The notes beneath the pieces are model-generated. The model did not search any database. It was not told the origin of the DNA and was given only the letters and a program-made list of their open reading frames with translations. DNA of 64,000 nt from Cyclina sinensis (taxonomy: Eukaryota > Mollusca > Bivalvia > Venerida > Veneridae), in the NCBI GenBank assembly GCA_012932295.1, contig JAAONU010000016.1:38595241-38659240 (forward strand), read 5' to 3'. The position numbers were made by a program, and so were the translations under genes. Position 1 is the stretch's first letter; each line of letters starts with the position of its first letter. This document shows, piece after piece, positions 33,450-44,954 of this stretch.

Positions 33450-36410
33450 CTAGAAACTTTTATTAATTTACCTCGTTACACAGATCTCTGTCTTTCTGGA
33501 ATGTACTTTTTAGCAATTATTTTCATTTCAAGTATCTCCGTTTTTCAGGAATATACAATGTTTAGAATAGCACAGTTGATGGGTCCCTGACCCGTCACTT
33601 CCTATTCTATTGAGCTGAATTCCTCCTCATAAGCGGCGTGTTTCTGTTAAACAATATTTATAAGCCTTTAACATATAAACAATGTTTTAAAACCGCTGAA
33701 GAAATGGTCCGTTTAAAGCATTTCATAACTTTTTTTATTTAGATTGACACTCAGTTCTTACCAATCCTGATTTATTATGTGCCAATGGGATGAACAAAAA
33801 AGAAAGTGCATAGAGACAAAAATATAATTGTTACAATTTATGTATATTTGAAATCCAGTAATATTTAACCAAATCATCACTTAGTCATTCCAGAATTTTG
33901 TAAATCAATTTGACCATTAAAATCTCATATCAGTATAGTTGAAAGTACGGGCAAATGTAAAACATCAAAATAACAAATATATGAGTATTTAAATAAGCTT
34001 ATAGCCGTGGAAAATAAATTCGATCATACTGTGTCGTTGATATGTTAGTGTAGGTGTGTTTAGCGATGCGTAGTGATACAGTGCCTAAAATACAACGCAT
34101 GGCTAAATAAATTAAACAGTCAGTCATGAATGAAGAATGAGACCAAGGTTTTGCTAAAAATTATCTGTGGCATACTGAAGATGTCATCTCCAAGTGTCAG
34201 CCCGAAATTAAGACTCATTTCTCAAAGAAGTATAACCTTATAGACAAAATATCTTATCAAGAATGACAACTGTGGCTAAAACAAAATAACTTATAGTGAA
34301 ACATTGCTTATTTCGTTAAAAAATCTGTGTTTTGTTTAAACGGCGCCATTTTCTGGAAACATTATCTGTTTTGAAACTCTATTTTCATTTTCTCATTGAA
34401 TTGTTTGAAAAAAGCATATCAATGTAAATTCTCTATTGCTTACTAGAAGCCTAAAAAAATGCATAGATGTTTAACGATGAATGGAGGAAGATGTGTAAGA
34501 ATTCCTTTTATTATTATTTTTTTCAATCTCTTTCCATACACGAATTTCTATACAGTTTTTTTTGAAAATTGTTATTTCAATAATTCCGATTTATGTTTGT
34601 TTATATTTCATTCTATATTTCTTTTCTTTCTATTCTTTCTTTCTTTCTCTCTGACTTTGTTTGTTTCTTTTTTTGCGTAGCGGTATTAAAATCAATCTTC
34701 GAAACTTATAGATACAAAACCTTAAGCTGAAGAAGGAAGTTTATGAAGGAAGTTTTAGGGCAGAATTAGTTTAATTGCGTCTGAAAATGATGCATGCATC
34801 ATTAATACAGTCGTAAATTAAATATCAAAACGTTTAAACCATGAAAAATGATACTAAATGGAGTAAAGATATAATAAATGTGACTAAATATTTAATTAGT
34901 TTCATTGAAAATGATATTGACACTTTTAGCATTAAGCTTAGTGTGCGCGTTCAATATTTGCTAATATATCCAAAGACTATACACTTATAGGGCATTAATT
35001 TTGTACCGTATCTACGCCGATTATCTTTTTTTTAAAGATATTTCTTTTTTTCAATTTCTTTTCATAAATGAAAGCCTGAATTTGAAAATGTGCCAACAGT
35101 TCATCAATGAAGGCTTTGGAATAGCAATCTGAAATTCGTCGTGGATCCCGTTTATTCTACGCTTTTGTTTTGTTTTTTTTTGCTCCAAGAACATGTAAAG
35201 CATCTGTTTCATTTCTGCAAATCTCATCTGATGAAAAAAGGGCAAAATCACCATTTTTATTGCTGTATAACACTTAGTTGTACAAAACTTAAGTTTGTTT
35301 CAATGACTTTCCGTACATTCCCTGCCAATATATACACAAATACCATGGCATGAAAAATACTCAGAGGAAAAATCCTAAAAACGACCTAAAAGAAGTTATA
35401 TAATGCTACAATTTTGAAAGTTCAAGCTATCTTCGTAAAAAGGACTTGAGTGATATATAAATCAGTATCGCATAGCGTCAACAGCCAGAAAAACTACAAA
35501 GCTACAGAAAAAATAAACATTTGGCATTCTAAGTATAAGACCTTTCAATATTCATAATTAAAATGCTACCTGTAAGTTTGTATTGTCATTATTGTAATGC
35601 ACTCGAGAGCTGGGAGAAAGAATAACAGCTTATAAGTTAATCTATTTCACAGAGTTCATTGTTTTTTTTTTTAAATATTCCAAAAAGATCATTGTTTTCT
35701 GTGCTGTTGGTACTTTTCATAACAAGATAAAAATAGAATGTAAACTTGCATATTAACACATTAATATGAAAAATCAAACCTTTTTCTTGAACTGCTTACG
35801 ATTGAATAAATGACATAGAATTATTACTTTAGCTTCTAAAACTATTAAGCAAATGATAATGTTTACAGATAAGTTTCTGTTGTAAAACATTCGTTAAAAT
35901 AAGTTGAAGATAATAAAGTATGTTGAAAATGATCTGCAGAAACATTAGAATCTAATTAGGAAGAATGGTCATCTCAAGACGGAAATGAAAGTTACAAGAT
36001 TTTCATTATCGTACAAATGGAAAATCTGAACTAACCTCAGATTAAGGCTTAGTATTTTCAGTGTGGGGGTGTTTAGTGACGCGGTATAATTAATTTCCTG
36101 AAAGTCATAAAAAAAGAGAAAGAGAGGCCATTCACGAATGAAGACCAATATCAAAGCATTAGAAGAAAGTTTTAAACTGGAATGGTGTAAATCAAATCAT
36201 AATGAATGTTTTTTTTTTTTTTTCAAAGATAATTCAATGTCCACTAAAAATATAAAAATACACTTCCGGAAAAATGATAGGGTATTAGTGTCTTGATTTA
36301 GGTTTGATAAGTTTTGAATGCAGTGTTAAATTTCCAATTTATGTGAGAATAAAGAGAATAAGAATCTAGTACTGTCCTTCCCAACTTCCCAAGAACGACT
36401 GTAGGTAAAC
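33450..36410. other. Non-coding sequence, nothing recognised
   Basis: Includes a pyrimidine-rich TTTCT/CTTTCT stretch at about 34618-34672. All listed short frames in this interval look like chance. Confidence 0.45.
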
Positions 36411-36448
36411 TCCCTTCCCCTCCCCCCCCCGACCCCTCCTCCTACCCC
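36411..36448 (-). other. G-quadruplex-capable tract
   Basis: The plus strand is almost pure C in clusters. The minus strand therefore carries runs of GGGG, GGGG, GGGGGGGGG, GGGG and GGG separated by 1-7 bases, fitting the usual G3+N1-7 rule several times over. In an otherwise A+T-rich region this is conspicuous. The 90-codon minus frame over it (Gly-rich) is a by-product. Confidence 0.6.
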
Positions 36449-37290
36449 ACGACATGACTGACTTTTAAAAGGCTTTAAACCTAGGAAAATAAAGGAAATT
36501 GCCATAATGCAAATCACAATTACTACTCTGCTTAAAAACGTGGTGTCTACACAAAAATTGTATTCCACTTGAAAGAAAGTGCAGAATTGTACATACATAT
36601 CACCATTATGACAGATACCTTTACTTTGAATATCTGTAATGTTTTTTACATTTAGCCCTATTTAACGTCATAACGTCGTCGTCTCTTTTGCGAACTGACG
36701 TCATTTCCCTTTTCCTTTGTTATTATGCTTATTGTCAAATGATGAAACCTAGGCGAAACTTGTATTGACAGATAAATTATAAACTTAATTCTTTGCTGTT
36801 GTTATATGATCTGTAACTAACATGTAATGTTTTTAGCAGGCAAATGAAAATGTGCCACTACAGAGGGCATACAAAAAACTACACTGCTACTGTTAACGTT
36901 TAAATCACGTGAAATGAACATAAAAATTTCATAAAACTTTAATATGAGAGGAATATGATTTAAACCAGCTCAACAAATTAATTAGCAGGAATACCAGTGT
37001 CGCATTCTCATGAATTTTAGATGACAAAACTAATAGAACAACTTAACGCCTATGGTCATAAATTCATTTCTGGAGGAAACTGCTATCAAATCTTTTATTA
37101 AAATTTCAAGCAATACGTTGTTTCTACCAGAAAAGCTGCCAGTTGTTGTTTTTAGAAGAAAATGGTCAGCCTATTAAGCTTTGAGGACATATGGATATTC
37201 ATTCAGATTGCTTTCATTTAAAATGTTGAATTCTTGTTCTTTTTTAATGATATCAAAAAGAAAGTACGAGGTGTTTACTTTAAACTAAAA
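36449..37290. other. Non-coding sequence, nothing recognised
   Basis: A+T-rich. Confidence 0.4.
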
Positions 37291-37685
37291 GCATTGTTTC
37301 ACATAGTTATAACCAATATCATTGTTTAACACAGTAATACCAAACAGCATTGTTTAACACAGTAATAACCAATTGCATTGTTTTACAAAGTAATAACCAA
37401 TAGCATTGTTTTACAAAGTAATAACTAATATCACTGTTTAACGTAGAAGTAACCAATAGCATTGTTTCACAAAGTAATAACTTATATCATTGTTTAACGT
37501 AGTAATAACCAAAAACATTGTTTTACATAGTGATAACTAATATTATTGTTAACTTAGTAATAACCAATAGCATTGTTTCATTTATGAATAATCATTAGCA
37601 TTGTTTAGCATATTAATATCCAATAGAATTTTTAAAGTAGAATTAACCAATGACATTGTTTTAAGTACAAATAACCAGTAGTCTC
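37291..37685. repeat. 28-bp minisatellite, about 14 copies
   Basis: The unit is CATTGTTTTACAAAGTAATA followed by ACCAATAG. Starts at 37292, 37320, 37348, 37376 and 37404 are exactly 28 bp apart. The right third is more diverged, with small indels. Each unit contains CCAAT. Not coding. Confidence 0.93.
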
Positions 37686-39924
37686 TAATTGTGTTTTTTC
37701 TTAGATGAGCTATAAAATGTACATATACGAACTAATTATGTCTGCGTTTATCTTTTCTGAATCATTTCTTTTGTCTTAATGTATACGTTTTAATACTTCA
37801 AGTAATAAGTGTTAATAAGTATCTTGGAGTGCGACTTATACACAATGTTTTTAAGAGCAAAACACAAATGAAAACTTGCAAAAAACTTAAATCATACAAA
37901 CTTAATGCTTTCAACATATCATTTAAAAGATGTTAACCTGTTCGGGAAAAAATGACATGACGAAAACGATGTTTTCGTGGTACAGCATTATACAATTCGA
38001 CACTTTTATTTATCAGCTGTCCTATCTATTGCTCTTAGCATATTTTTCATCTTTCCTCACCATAAAAATGGTGTGTAAAATGAGACATCACTCTATCAAA
38101 TCGTAACATTCCTTTTCAGAGATTTATCTCTGAAAACCGTGAATAATGCTATCAATGTGCAAGTATTCAGTCAGGCGTCAGGATAGATTTCCTGAGAGAG
38201 AAATCGTTTTCATGAAAATCGGTCACAGACAAGGGACAAAGTTTTGTGTAGGGTATATGAACCAAAAAGCCGAAATATGTATAGTATACATAAAAGTGGT
38301 CTGTCTGTATTATTTATCTGATTTATTAAACTCTTTTAGACATTGTCTTTTTTAGGATGTGCCTTTCGTTACCGATTCAATAGAAATTATAAAGGCCTTG
38401 TGATTGTGTTTGCGAGGATTTCAGATTCCTCTTCCATCTCTCCCTAATGCATTTTAAATAAAAGAAAAAAATGACAGCTTCATTGTTATTAATCAGAATA
38501 TGTCAGGGTTTATAAGAATCTGCTTACAAATTAATTATAATCTTGCATTCATGCAATATATTGTTTCGGTCGTGAAAGTTTTATTTTCTGGTCAAAGGAA
38601 AGACAATTATTATGTCCAGTTTATGAAAACCGAAATCTAAAGTACCATTACCGTAAAATTCCAAACAACTTTCAACAAGTTAACAGTAATATCAACAGTA
38701 ATATCAATGGAAAATAGTGTTAATTTTTATTCACAGGAGTTCGTGGGACTGCAAGTAAATCAATAGAAATGATTTATTATTTTCATACACCCAAATAATT
38801 AACTGGCTGTTTCTTGCAAATGTGCGTGATCTGTGCGGGATACGCGCTAGATACGTAATAATATATACATTTATATATAAGATACCACGAAAACCCAGAA
38901 ATGGAAAGACATTTTGTGATAAAAAGTTGTCTGGCAGATCATAATAATAGTATTTCCCCTTACATTTTACATTACCTATGACACTGGATGCCTGGTATTA
39001 AGTTTGGAATTGTTAAAAGAAGAAAGTCTGAAATATACTTCTCGCAAGATTTGCCTACATAGTTTACACAGTATTCTCATTTTTTATAGAACAGTAGATT
39101 CAAATCAATAGGGTGAATAACTAGACATATATTATTCTTATTAATTCGAAATCCATCCAGAAATGAGAGAAATATACGTCCTTATTTTTCTATTAAAGTA
39201 TTTATGTCGATCGATCATTGATGTTTTGATTTCACCAGATATTTCCCCACTGCACTCTCTCTCTCTCTCTCGTTTCTTTCTCAAAAAAAAGAAAGAAAAA
39301 AAGGACAAGTATTAGTAAACGAATAAATCATGAATGACTTTCCATCATTCAAACGTACCAAATAGGTAATATGTAAATCTAATTGTGTCAGATCGAATAA
39401 TTCCTTGACTATCAAAATAATAAACACAATAAAACTGATAAACATTTATCAAGCCATGAAATAAAAATTGAACAATAAAATATGGCTAAGTACAACTAGT
39501 TCTTTTTGGCAAAAATTGCTGAGCTAGACAGTAGGATAGAATGAAATTTGTCATACCAGTAAGATTCAAGAGTGTACCAGTGATTAGTAAACAACCCCAT
39601 TATCAATGGGTTATATATCCAACTGCACTTCAGATCATTATGTGTACATGTTTGCGCGCGTTATTTAATGAAAACACACATTTCCACTTAATTTTTTTGT
39701 GTGGAAATGAATTTCATTAGCTTACTTATACATTGTATAATTGTTTTTAGTGTAACATCCGAACTGAATCAACTTACTGGCCTTGACCTTTAATCGGTAT
39801 TTCCCAACATGCTTTGTTTTATATACTGCTTCCGGTATTTTATAAAAATAATCCATGCAACTGTTAATCGTATAAGAAACTAGCTCTTGAAAACGCTACG
39901 ACTCATATGTACTGAAATAAACTA
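37686..39924. other. Non-coding sequence, nothing recognised
   Basis: Contains a (CT)n run at about 39255-39271. The 69-codon plus frame at 38146-38355 has no support beyond length. Confidence 0.45.
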
Positions 39925-40142
39925 GAGCTGTCACTTAATGTGATTAATACCCCCGCAAGACTGCTTCGGAACTGAGGAAGTTATTAGTAACAGAATACTT
40001 TGTAAAAGAATTGAAATAGAGTTATGGTTGTGGGCAATTAAAGATAGTTGTGGTTCTTGTACATTGCATTTCCTTTCACTGTGGTTGACCATTGTATGAA
40101 GTTGAACTGAATTCCAACCACTAATTTTTCAAGTTATTCTCT
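39925..40142 (+). mobile_element. Left part of a dispersed element split by the LINE
   Basis: Begins with an AACTAGAGCTGTCACTTAAT-type end and TAATACCCCCGC. Its continuation is at 42112-42415: the TGAAGTTGAACTGAATTCCA-like text before the break is repeated in the right part. The last 12 bp (40131-40142) are the left copy of the LINE target-site duplication. Confidence 0.7.
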
Positions 40143-41627
40143 GCAGTCAATCAACTATTATTCATTTATGATACACTCTGCAAAGCATTGGATGATGGTC
40201 TTGAAGTAAGAGTCATATTTTTTGACATAAGTAAAGCTTTTGACAAGGTATGGCACAAGGGTCTTCTTGCTAAACTTAAACATGCTGGAATTTCTGGTCC
40301 TCTCTATTCTTGGTTTTGTGATTATTTAACCAACAGACGTCAACGAGTTGTTCTTTCGAACACTAAATCTTCTTTTGGTTACCTTTCAGCGGGTGTTCCA
40401 CAGGGTTCTATTCTTGGCCCTCTACTATTTCTTATTTTTATCAATGACATCGTTAAAGATCTAGAGTCGAGAATTAACTTATTTGCTGATGATACCAGTC
40501 TTTATCTTGTGGTTGAAAATCCCCAAAATGCCGCTATTACTCTTCAATCTGATATTGACAAAATTTCGTCATGGGCAGCTACATGGCTTGTTTCGTTCAA
40601 CCCTTCTAAATCCGAATCTTTATTAGTCTCTAGAAAAAAACCAACACCTCAACATCCTGATTTACATATGAATAACCAAACTATTTCTGAAGTTTCAGAA
40701 CACAAACATCTTGGAGTTTTTATTTCAAATGACTGCACTTGGCACTCACATATTGATTATATCAAAGATAAGGCATGGAAAAGGGTAAATGTTATGAGAA
40801 AATTAAAATTTCACCTAGACAGAAAGTCACTCGAAATAATCTACATCTCTTTTATACGTCCATTACTAGAATACGCAGACATAATTTGGGGAAATGCTAC
40901 AAATTATGAACTAGATGAACTTAATAAAATTCAAAATGAATGTGCTCGTATCGCATCAGGAGCTACACGTCTTGTTTCAATTGAAAATTTAGCAAACGAA
41001 TTAAATTGGGAATCTTTAGAAAAAAGAAGATATTATCATAGAATGATATTATTTTATAAAATTCAAAACGGACTAACTCCAGAATATCTTTCTTCAATAA
41101 TCCCTCCAATGACAAATGACCGGTACAACTTAAGAAACTCATCTGATATTCCTGGAATATTTGCAAGAACAACACTTTATTATAATTCTTTTTTTCCTTC
41201 AGTTATTAGAGAATGGAACAATCTCCCACTTAATGTCCGAAACATATCCACCCTTTCTTCCTTTAAACGTTATTTCAAGGAAAATAATCACCAAACACCC
41301 AAATACTATTATGTTGGTGATAGAAGACTTCAAATCCTTCATACTAGACTTAGAACAAAATGTAGTTCACTTAATTATCATTTATTCTTAAAAAGTATAT
41401 CGGCATCGCCTCTGTGTATTTGCGGCCAAATAGAAAATAATTTTCATTATTTTTTCGAGTGCAGGCAATTTGATAATTCTAGGCGGAAATTATTCCACAA
41501 TCTAGCAAACATACACATTGACTTAAACATATTACTTTTTGGCAACCCAGAACTCTCTGATCAGATTAATACTATTATATTCGAACAAGTACACAATTAC
41601 ATCGATGAAACAAAACGATTTTTCTAA
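40143..41627 (+). CDS. LINE reverse transcriptase, 5'-truncated
   Basis: RNA-directed DNA polymerase of a non-LTR retrotransposon. It copies its RNA into a nicked chromosomal target in the nucleus. The frame is open from the first element base (40143), so the N terminus is lost by truncation; the in-frame TTG at 40188 is not a real start. Counting from 40188, motif A is FFDISKAFDKVW with Asp13; motif B is AGVPQGSILGPLLF (68-81); motif C is FADD (99-102), which holds the catalytic Asp pair. The thumb and connection follow, then a C-terminal Cys-His motif, CxC..H..C, at residues 410, 412, 420 and 425. The stop is TAA at 41625. There are no frameshifts or internal stops in 495 codons. The clade (Jockey or CR1 group) is inferred from the motif style and is not certain. 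It cannot be autonomous, because the endonuclease is missing. Confidence 0.93.
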   Translation, partial: AVNQLLFIYDTLCKALDDGLEVRVIFFDISKAFDKVWHKGLLAKLKHAGISGPLYSWFCDYLTNRRQRVVLSNTKSSFGYLSAGVPQGSILGPLLFLIFINDIVKDLESRINLFADDTSLYLVVENPQNAAITLQSDIDKISSWAATWLVSFNPSKSESLLVSRKKPTPQHPDLHMNNQTISEVSEHKHLGVFISNDCTWHSHIDYIKDKAWKRVNVMRKLKFHLDRKSLEIIYISFIRPLLEYADIIWGNATNYELDELNKIQNECARIASGATRLVSIENLANELNWESLEKRRYYHRMILFYKIQNGLTPEYLSSIIPPMTNDRYNLRNSSDIPGIFARTTLYYNSFFPSVIREWNNLPLNVRNISTLSSFKRYFKENNHQTPKYYYVGDRRLQILHTRLRTKCSSLNYHLFLKSISASPLCICGQIENNFHYFFECRQFDNSRRKLFHNLANIHIDLNILLFGNPELSDQINTIIFEQVHNYIDETKRFF

Positions 41628-42111
41628 TATTTAGTTACTTCTTTACTTAAAGACTTTATTGAGACTTTTAAATATCAAACCTTCTATTTTTCATATCTTG
41701 ACTATCAAACTAAATATATCGTTATGTTTAGTTACATATATTTCCTATATCGATTTCTTAATTTTTTTTCCCCATACTTCTTCCGTTCCAATACTTAAGT
41801 TGCATGTTTCAAAATTATTACTATAATCTTTGTACCTTTACGTTATAGAAAGTTACATAACTCTTACCTGTTTATTCATTTATACTCTAATCATATATCA
41901 TTTTCATTTCCTTGATTCTCAAATATATATGTTAGCTTGTTATGAATTAAGCACCTATTTCATGTTAGCCATTCATTAAGGAGAAGAATTTTATAAGACT
42001 TTTTGTCTTTCATTCTAATCCTTTTTCATGAATATGTATTGTATATATATTGCTCTGAATTGTATATTATAAAATGACTGTATATATTCTGAGAATAAAT
42101 ATGTTTAAACT
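40143..42111 (+). mobile_element. 5'-truncated non-LTR retrotransposon (Jockey/CR1-like LINE)
   Basis: Bounded by a perfect 12-bp target-site duplication, AAGTTATTCTCT, at 40131-40142 and 42112-42123. The element starts in the middle of the ORF2-type reading frame, so the endonuclease and the N-terminal reverse-transcriptase blocks are missing. This is typical of incomplete target-primed reverse transcription. The 484-bp 3' untranslated region (41628-42111) ends with AATAAA at 42094-42099 and a short non-poly(A) tail. The uninterrupted frame and the perfect duplication point to a young insertion. Confidence 0.92.
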
Positions 42112-42415
42112 AAGTTATTCTCTAGACAAGGAAATCCAACAAAGGGCAATAACTCTGCAAGTACTGAAGATGGAGTTATGGCTCTTGAACACTGCATTTG
42201 CTGTCAATGTGCTTGATCATTGTATGAAATTGCACTGAATTCCAACTATAAGTTTTAAGTTAGAAAACCAACAAAGGGCAACAACTCTGCAAATAGTGAA
42301 GATGGAGTTATAATTCCTGAACACAGCACTTTCTCTCAACCACCTGGTGTTTCCGATATACATCCCCTCACACACACACAAAAACAAACAAAAACTTCGT
42401 TAAGGGGGTATAATA
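42112..42415 (+). mobile_element. Right part of the dispersed element split by the LINE
   Basis: Begins with the right copy of the target-site duplication. Two internal units of about 130 bp, marked by CAACAAAGGGCAATAACTCT (and a CAACA variant) near 42139 and 42271, are followed by a CACACA run and a terminal TTAAGGGGGTATAATAA. Read on the other strand this is TTATTATACCCCC, matching the TGATTAATACCCCC left end at about 39940, so the ends are imperfect inverted repeats. The family resembles the CCCCC-ended element at 16313. Confidence 0.7.
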
Positions 42416-43242
42416 ACTAAAATTTTCATCATTTTACTGATTTTTAGTTTAACACGAAAATTAATTCCACTCAGTATTCTAAACATACACCAATCCTTCG
42501 AATTATCTTTATAAGCAAAGTTCAAATTGTATTTTAATAAACAAAATGTGCTTCTCAAAAGCAGTCACTAGCTGATAATTATTATTTTCTAAATCACAAA
42601 AAGAATATGAATTCGTGATGTGTAATTTAAAAATTGGATAATTTAAAGCTGAGAGTTATGCATTTATGTTTTATCATTGTCTATGATCTATACGTCATGT
42701 CATAGTTAATTGATATCATAGTGTTCAAATAATTTGTTGTCATGGTATTGTCATTCATTTAACAATACCTGACAATAATCTGCGATATTGTATCCTTTAG
42801 ATTAGCTTGATTTCGTCGAGTATTTGTTTCTCTGTCTATTCCTATCAACAGACAAACTATTTCGTGACCGGATCAGAGAATCATTGTCAATGCAAGAGGG
42901 AATCAAATGAACTTTGTAGTAAGAGGATATTCAGGACTTTTACTCAAATGAGATTTACAACGAGAGTCAGATGAAGGTCTTGCGACAGCAATAAATTACT
43001 GCTTATCAATTTTCGTTTGGGGAAATATCAGAGGGCATTAAACAATAAAAATCGATATCACTTTTACTATTGATGAACGTTTATATTACAGGGAGTATAT
43101 TTTTCGTCGACTGGTAGTTTCCTCTTGTGTAGAAAAAAATCTGGCTGTCCAAGCCAATAAGGCAATACATCAACTCTTAATACCAATGCACAATCATAAT
43201 TTACCCATTGACTTCTAATTAAAGTTATTAGATCATACAATA
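42416..43242. other. Non-coding sequence, nothing recognised
   Basis: May contain further decayed LINE sequence upstream of 43243, but I cannot read conserved residues there. Confidence 0.35.
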
Positions 43243-44023
43243 TTACCGATTTTGACATATCGATGCGAGGTTTTTGGTTTCGAAAATCTTGATGTGTTGG
43301 AACAGGTTCACTGCAACTTTTTGAGAAGTATTACAAATTCAAGGTAGAAGCACACCAAGACATATGCTCTATGCTGAATTAGGCCGTTATCCCTTCGAAA
43401 TTATAGTTAAATCTCGAATGGTTAAATTCTGGGGTGAAATTACTCAGTCTCCAAATAAATCAAAACTACCATATCTCTGTTATGACTATATGCTAGAATC
43501 AAACAAACAATTCAAGTGGTAACGATTTATTAGGTGTATCCTTGACTGAAATGGTCACTCCTACGTATGGTTAAACCAACCAAACTTTAACAGTAACTTC
43601 GATGAAATTGTTAAGCGTACACTAATTGACTTGACTTCTCCTCTAAAGGAAAAATGTATGGTCTATATAAAGAAAACATATCTCTTGAAACATACTTCGT
43701 TGACTTACCATTTACATACCGCCTGTCTCTTCTGCACTGGTAGCCATAGGCTTCCAAATTAGGTAGGAAGATGGAACCAGTCCCATAAACCACATAATGA
43801 AAGGAAATGTCTGCTTTGCCCCATGAACGAACTAGGGGATGAGATGCACTACCTCCTTGTATGTCCATTCTTTAAAGACAAAAGACTGAAATGCATACCT
43901 AAAATATTCACTGAAAGACCTAACTATATTAAATTTAAAGCGTTTGTAACAACTAAGAACAGAGAACGTCGTACGAAAATAAGTACTTTTGCCAATCATA
44001 TTATCCGTAATTTTGACAGATGA
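43243..44023 (+). pseudogene. C-terminal remnant of a second LINE reverse-transcriptase protein
   Basis: A decayed frame reading LPILTYRCEVFGFENLD at the start, then, after a stop (TAG 43345) and a frame change, RHMLYAELGRYPFEI, WGEITQ, LGDEMHYLLVCPFF and a lysine/arginine-rich end with stop TGA at 44021. Further in-frame stops lie at 43520, 43547 and 43760. These are the thumb and C-terminal region of a non-LTR retrotransposon polymerase, including a CLLCP..H..C Cys-His motif (about 43820-43865) like that of the LINE at 40143. The sequence differs strongly from that element, so this is another lineage. The catalytic domain is absent. It is an old, dead, 5'-truncated copy. Confidence 0.85.
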
Positions 44024-44954
44024 CTTGTAATATTATGTTTACCGCTCTGCTGATTTTGATTTTGAAACACCTACATGCATATTGATACAAACTGACTTAC
44101 CTAAAGCTATCTATGTGCTGATCTATTGTTTGTTTGTTGGTTGGTTTGTTTTTACGAAAATATGCCATGCCATAAATAATCTATATTTCCATAATCTTGA
44201 GTTCACACACGTGGCTATAACCAATGCAGAAATTCATGTTTCTCGTGATTAACTGCTGTCAAAACCTCTCACCGAGATGTAGCTTATCAATGCATAATGT
44301 AGTAAAATTACAGTTATGTCATGTGAGCCAATATACTGAGTGTACTCTTGTTTACGAAAATAATTTTACATAAACTCTTTTTATATATAGTTTTGTATTC
44401 GATACAAATACGATAATTTTTTGTTGTTGTTTCCATCTCTCTCTCTAATATAACTTTTTTCAAGTACGACCTCTATTGTTTGAATATATATAATATATGA
44501 TATCATTATTATACATATATTTATAAAGCAAATGAATCGTATAATATTTTTTTTAATATCAATGTAATGTGCATTCCTTAAATATGCCATTAGATCGATA
44601 ATATATATTTATTTAATACCTACGTTATAAAGCCATACTGAATGTCTGTCTACAGTACTAGAGCAGGTATATATTTTGATCTATATATCCAGTTCAAAGA
44701 TCTTGTAAGTCTTTGTGTATCTCGCAACTTATAAATGCTACTGAATGTTAAAATTTTGTTTAAATAATGACTATAAATTGCTTGTAAAACACTAATTATA
44801 ATATAAAATTACCACCACCTTCACCAGTACAAAATTAAACTGTTGATATCATTCGATTATGTAAAATACTTAATAACTCGCTCACATGTTATTGCAAAAT
44901 GTATATTTTGTAATCTGTGAATATAAAATAAAGAGTGTGTTCTGTTCTGTTCTG
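43243..44954 (+). mobile_element. Decayed 5'-truncated LINE with TCTGT-type tail
   Basis: The pseudogene above is followed by about 900 bp of A+T-rich 3' untranslated region, starting CTTGTAATATTATGTTTACC. It ends in AATATAAAATAAAGAGTGTG and a short tail of TTCTG repeats at about 44939-44954. A microsatellite-like TTCTG tail is what I know from mollusc LINEs of this kind. The 3' region contains a CT run near 44436. No target-site duplication was found, as expected for an old copy. Confidence 0.7.

Noticed and set aside
36326..36598. 90-codon minus frame with a Gly-rich stretch
   Set aside because: The Gly codons come from the G-run; flanking residues show no family features.
40963..41391. 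70- and 76-codon frames overlapping the LINE
   Set aside because: Out-of-frame shadows of the reverse-transcriptase frame.
43067..43258. 63-codon minus frame next to the LINE remnant
   Set aside because: No residues match a polymerase and its end overlaps the plus-strand remnant.
43611..43868. 85-codon minus frame
   Set aside because: Antisense shadow of the decayed LINE polymerase.
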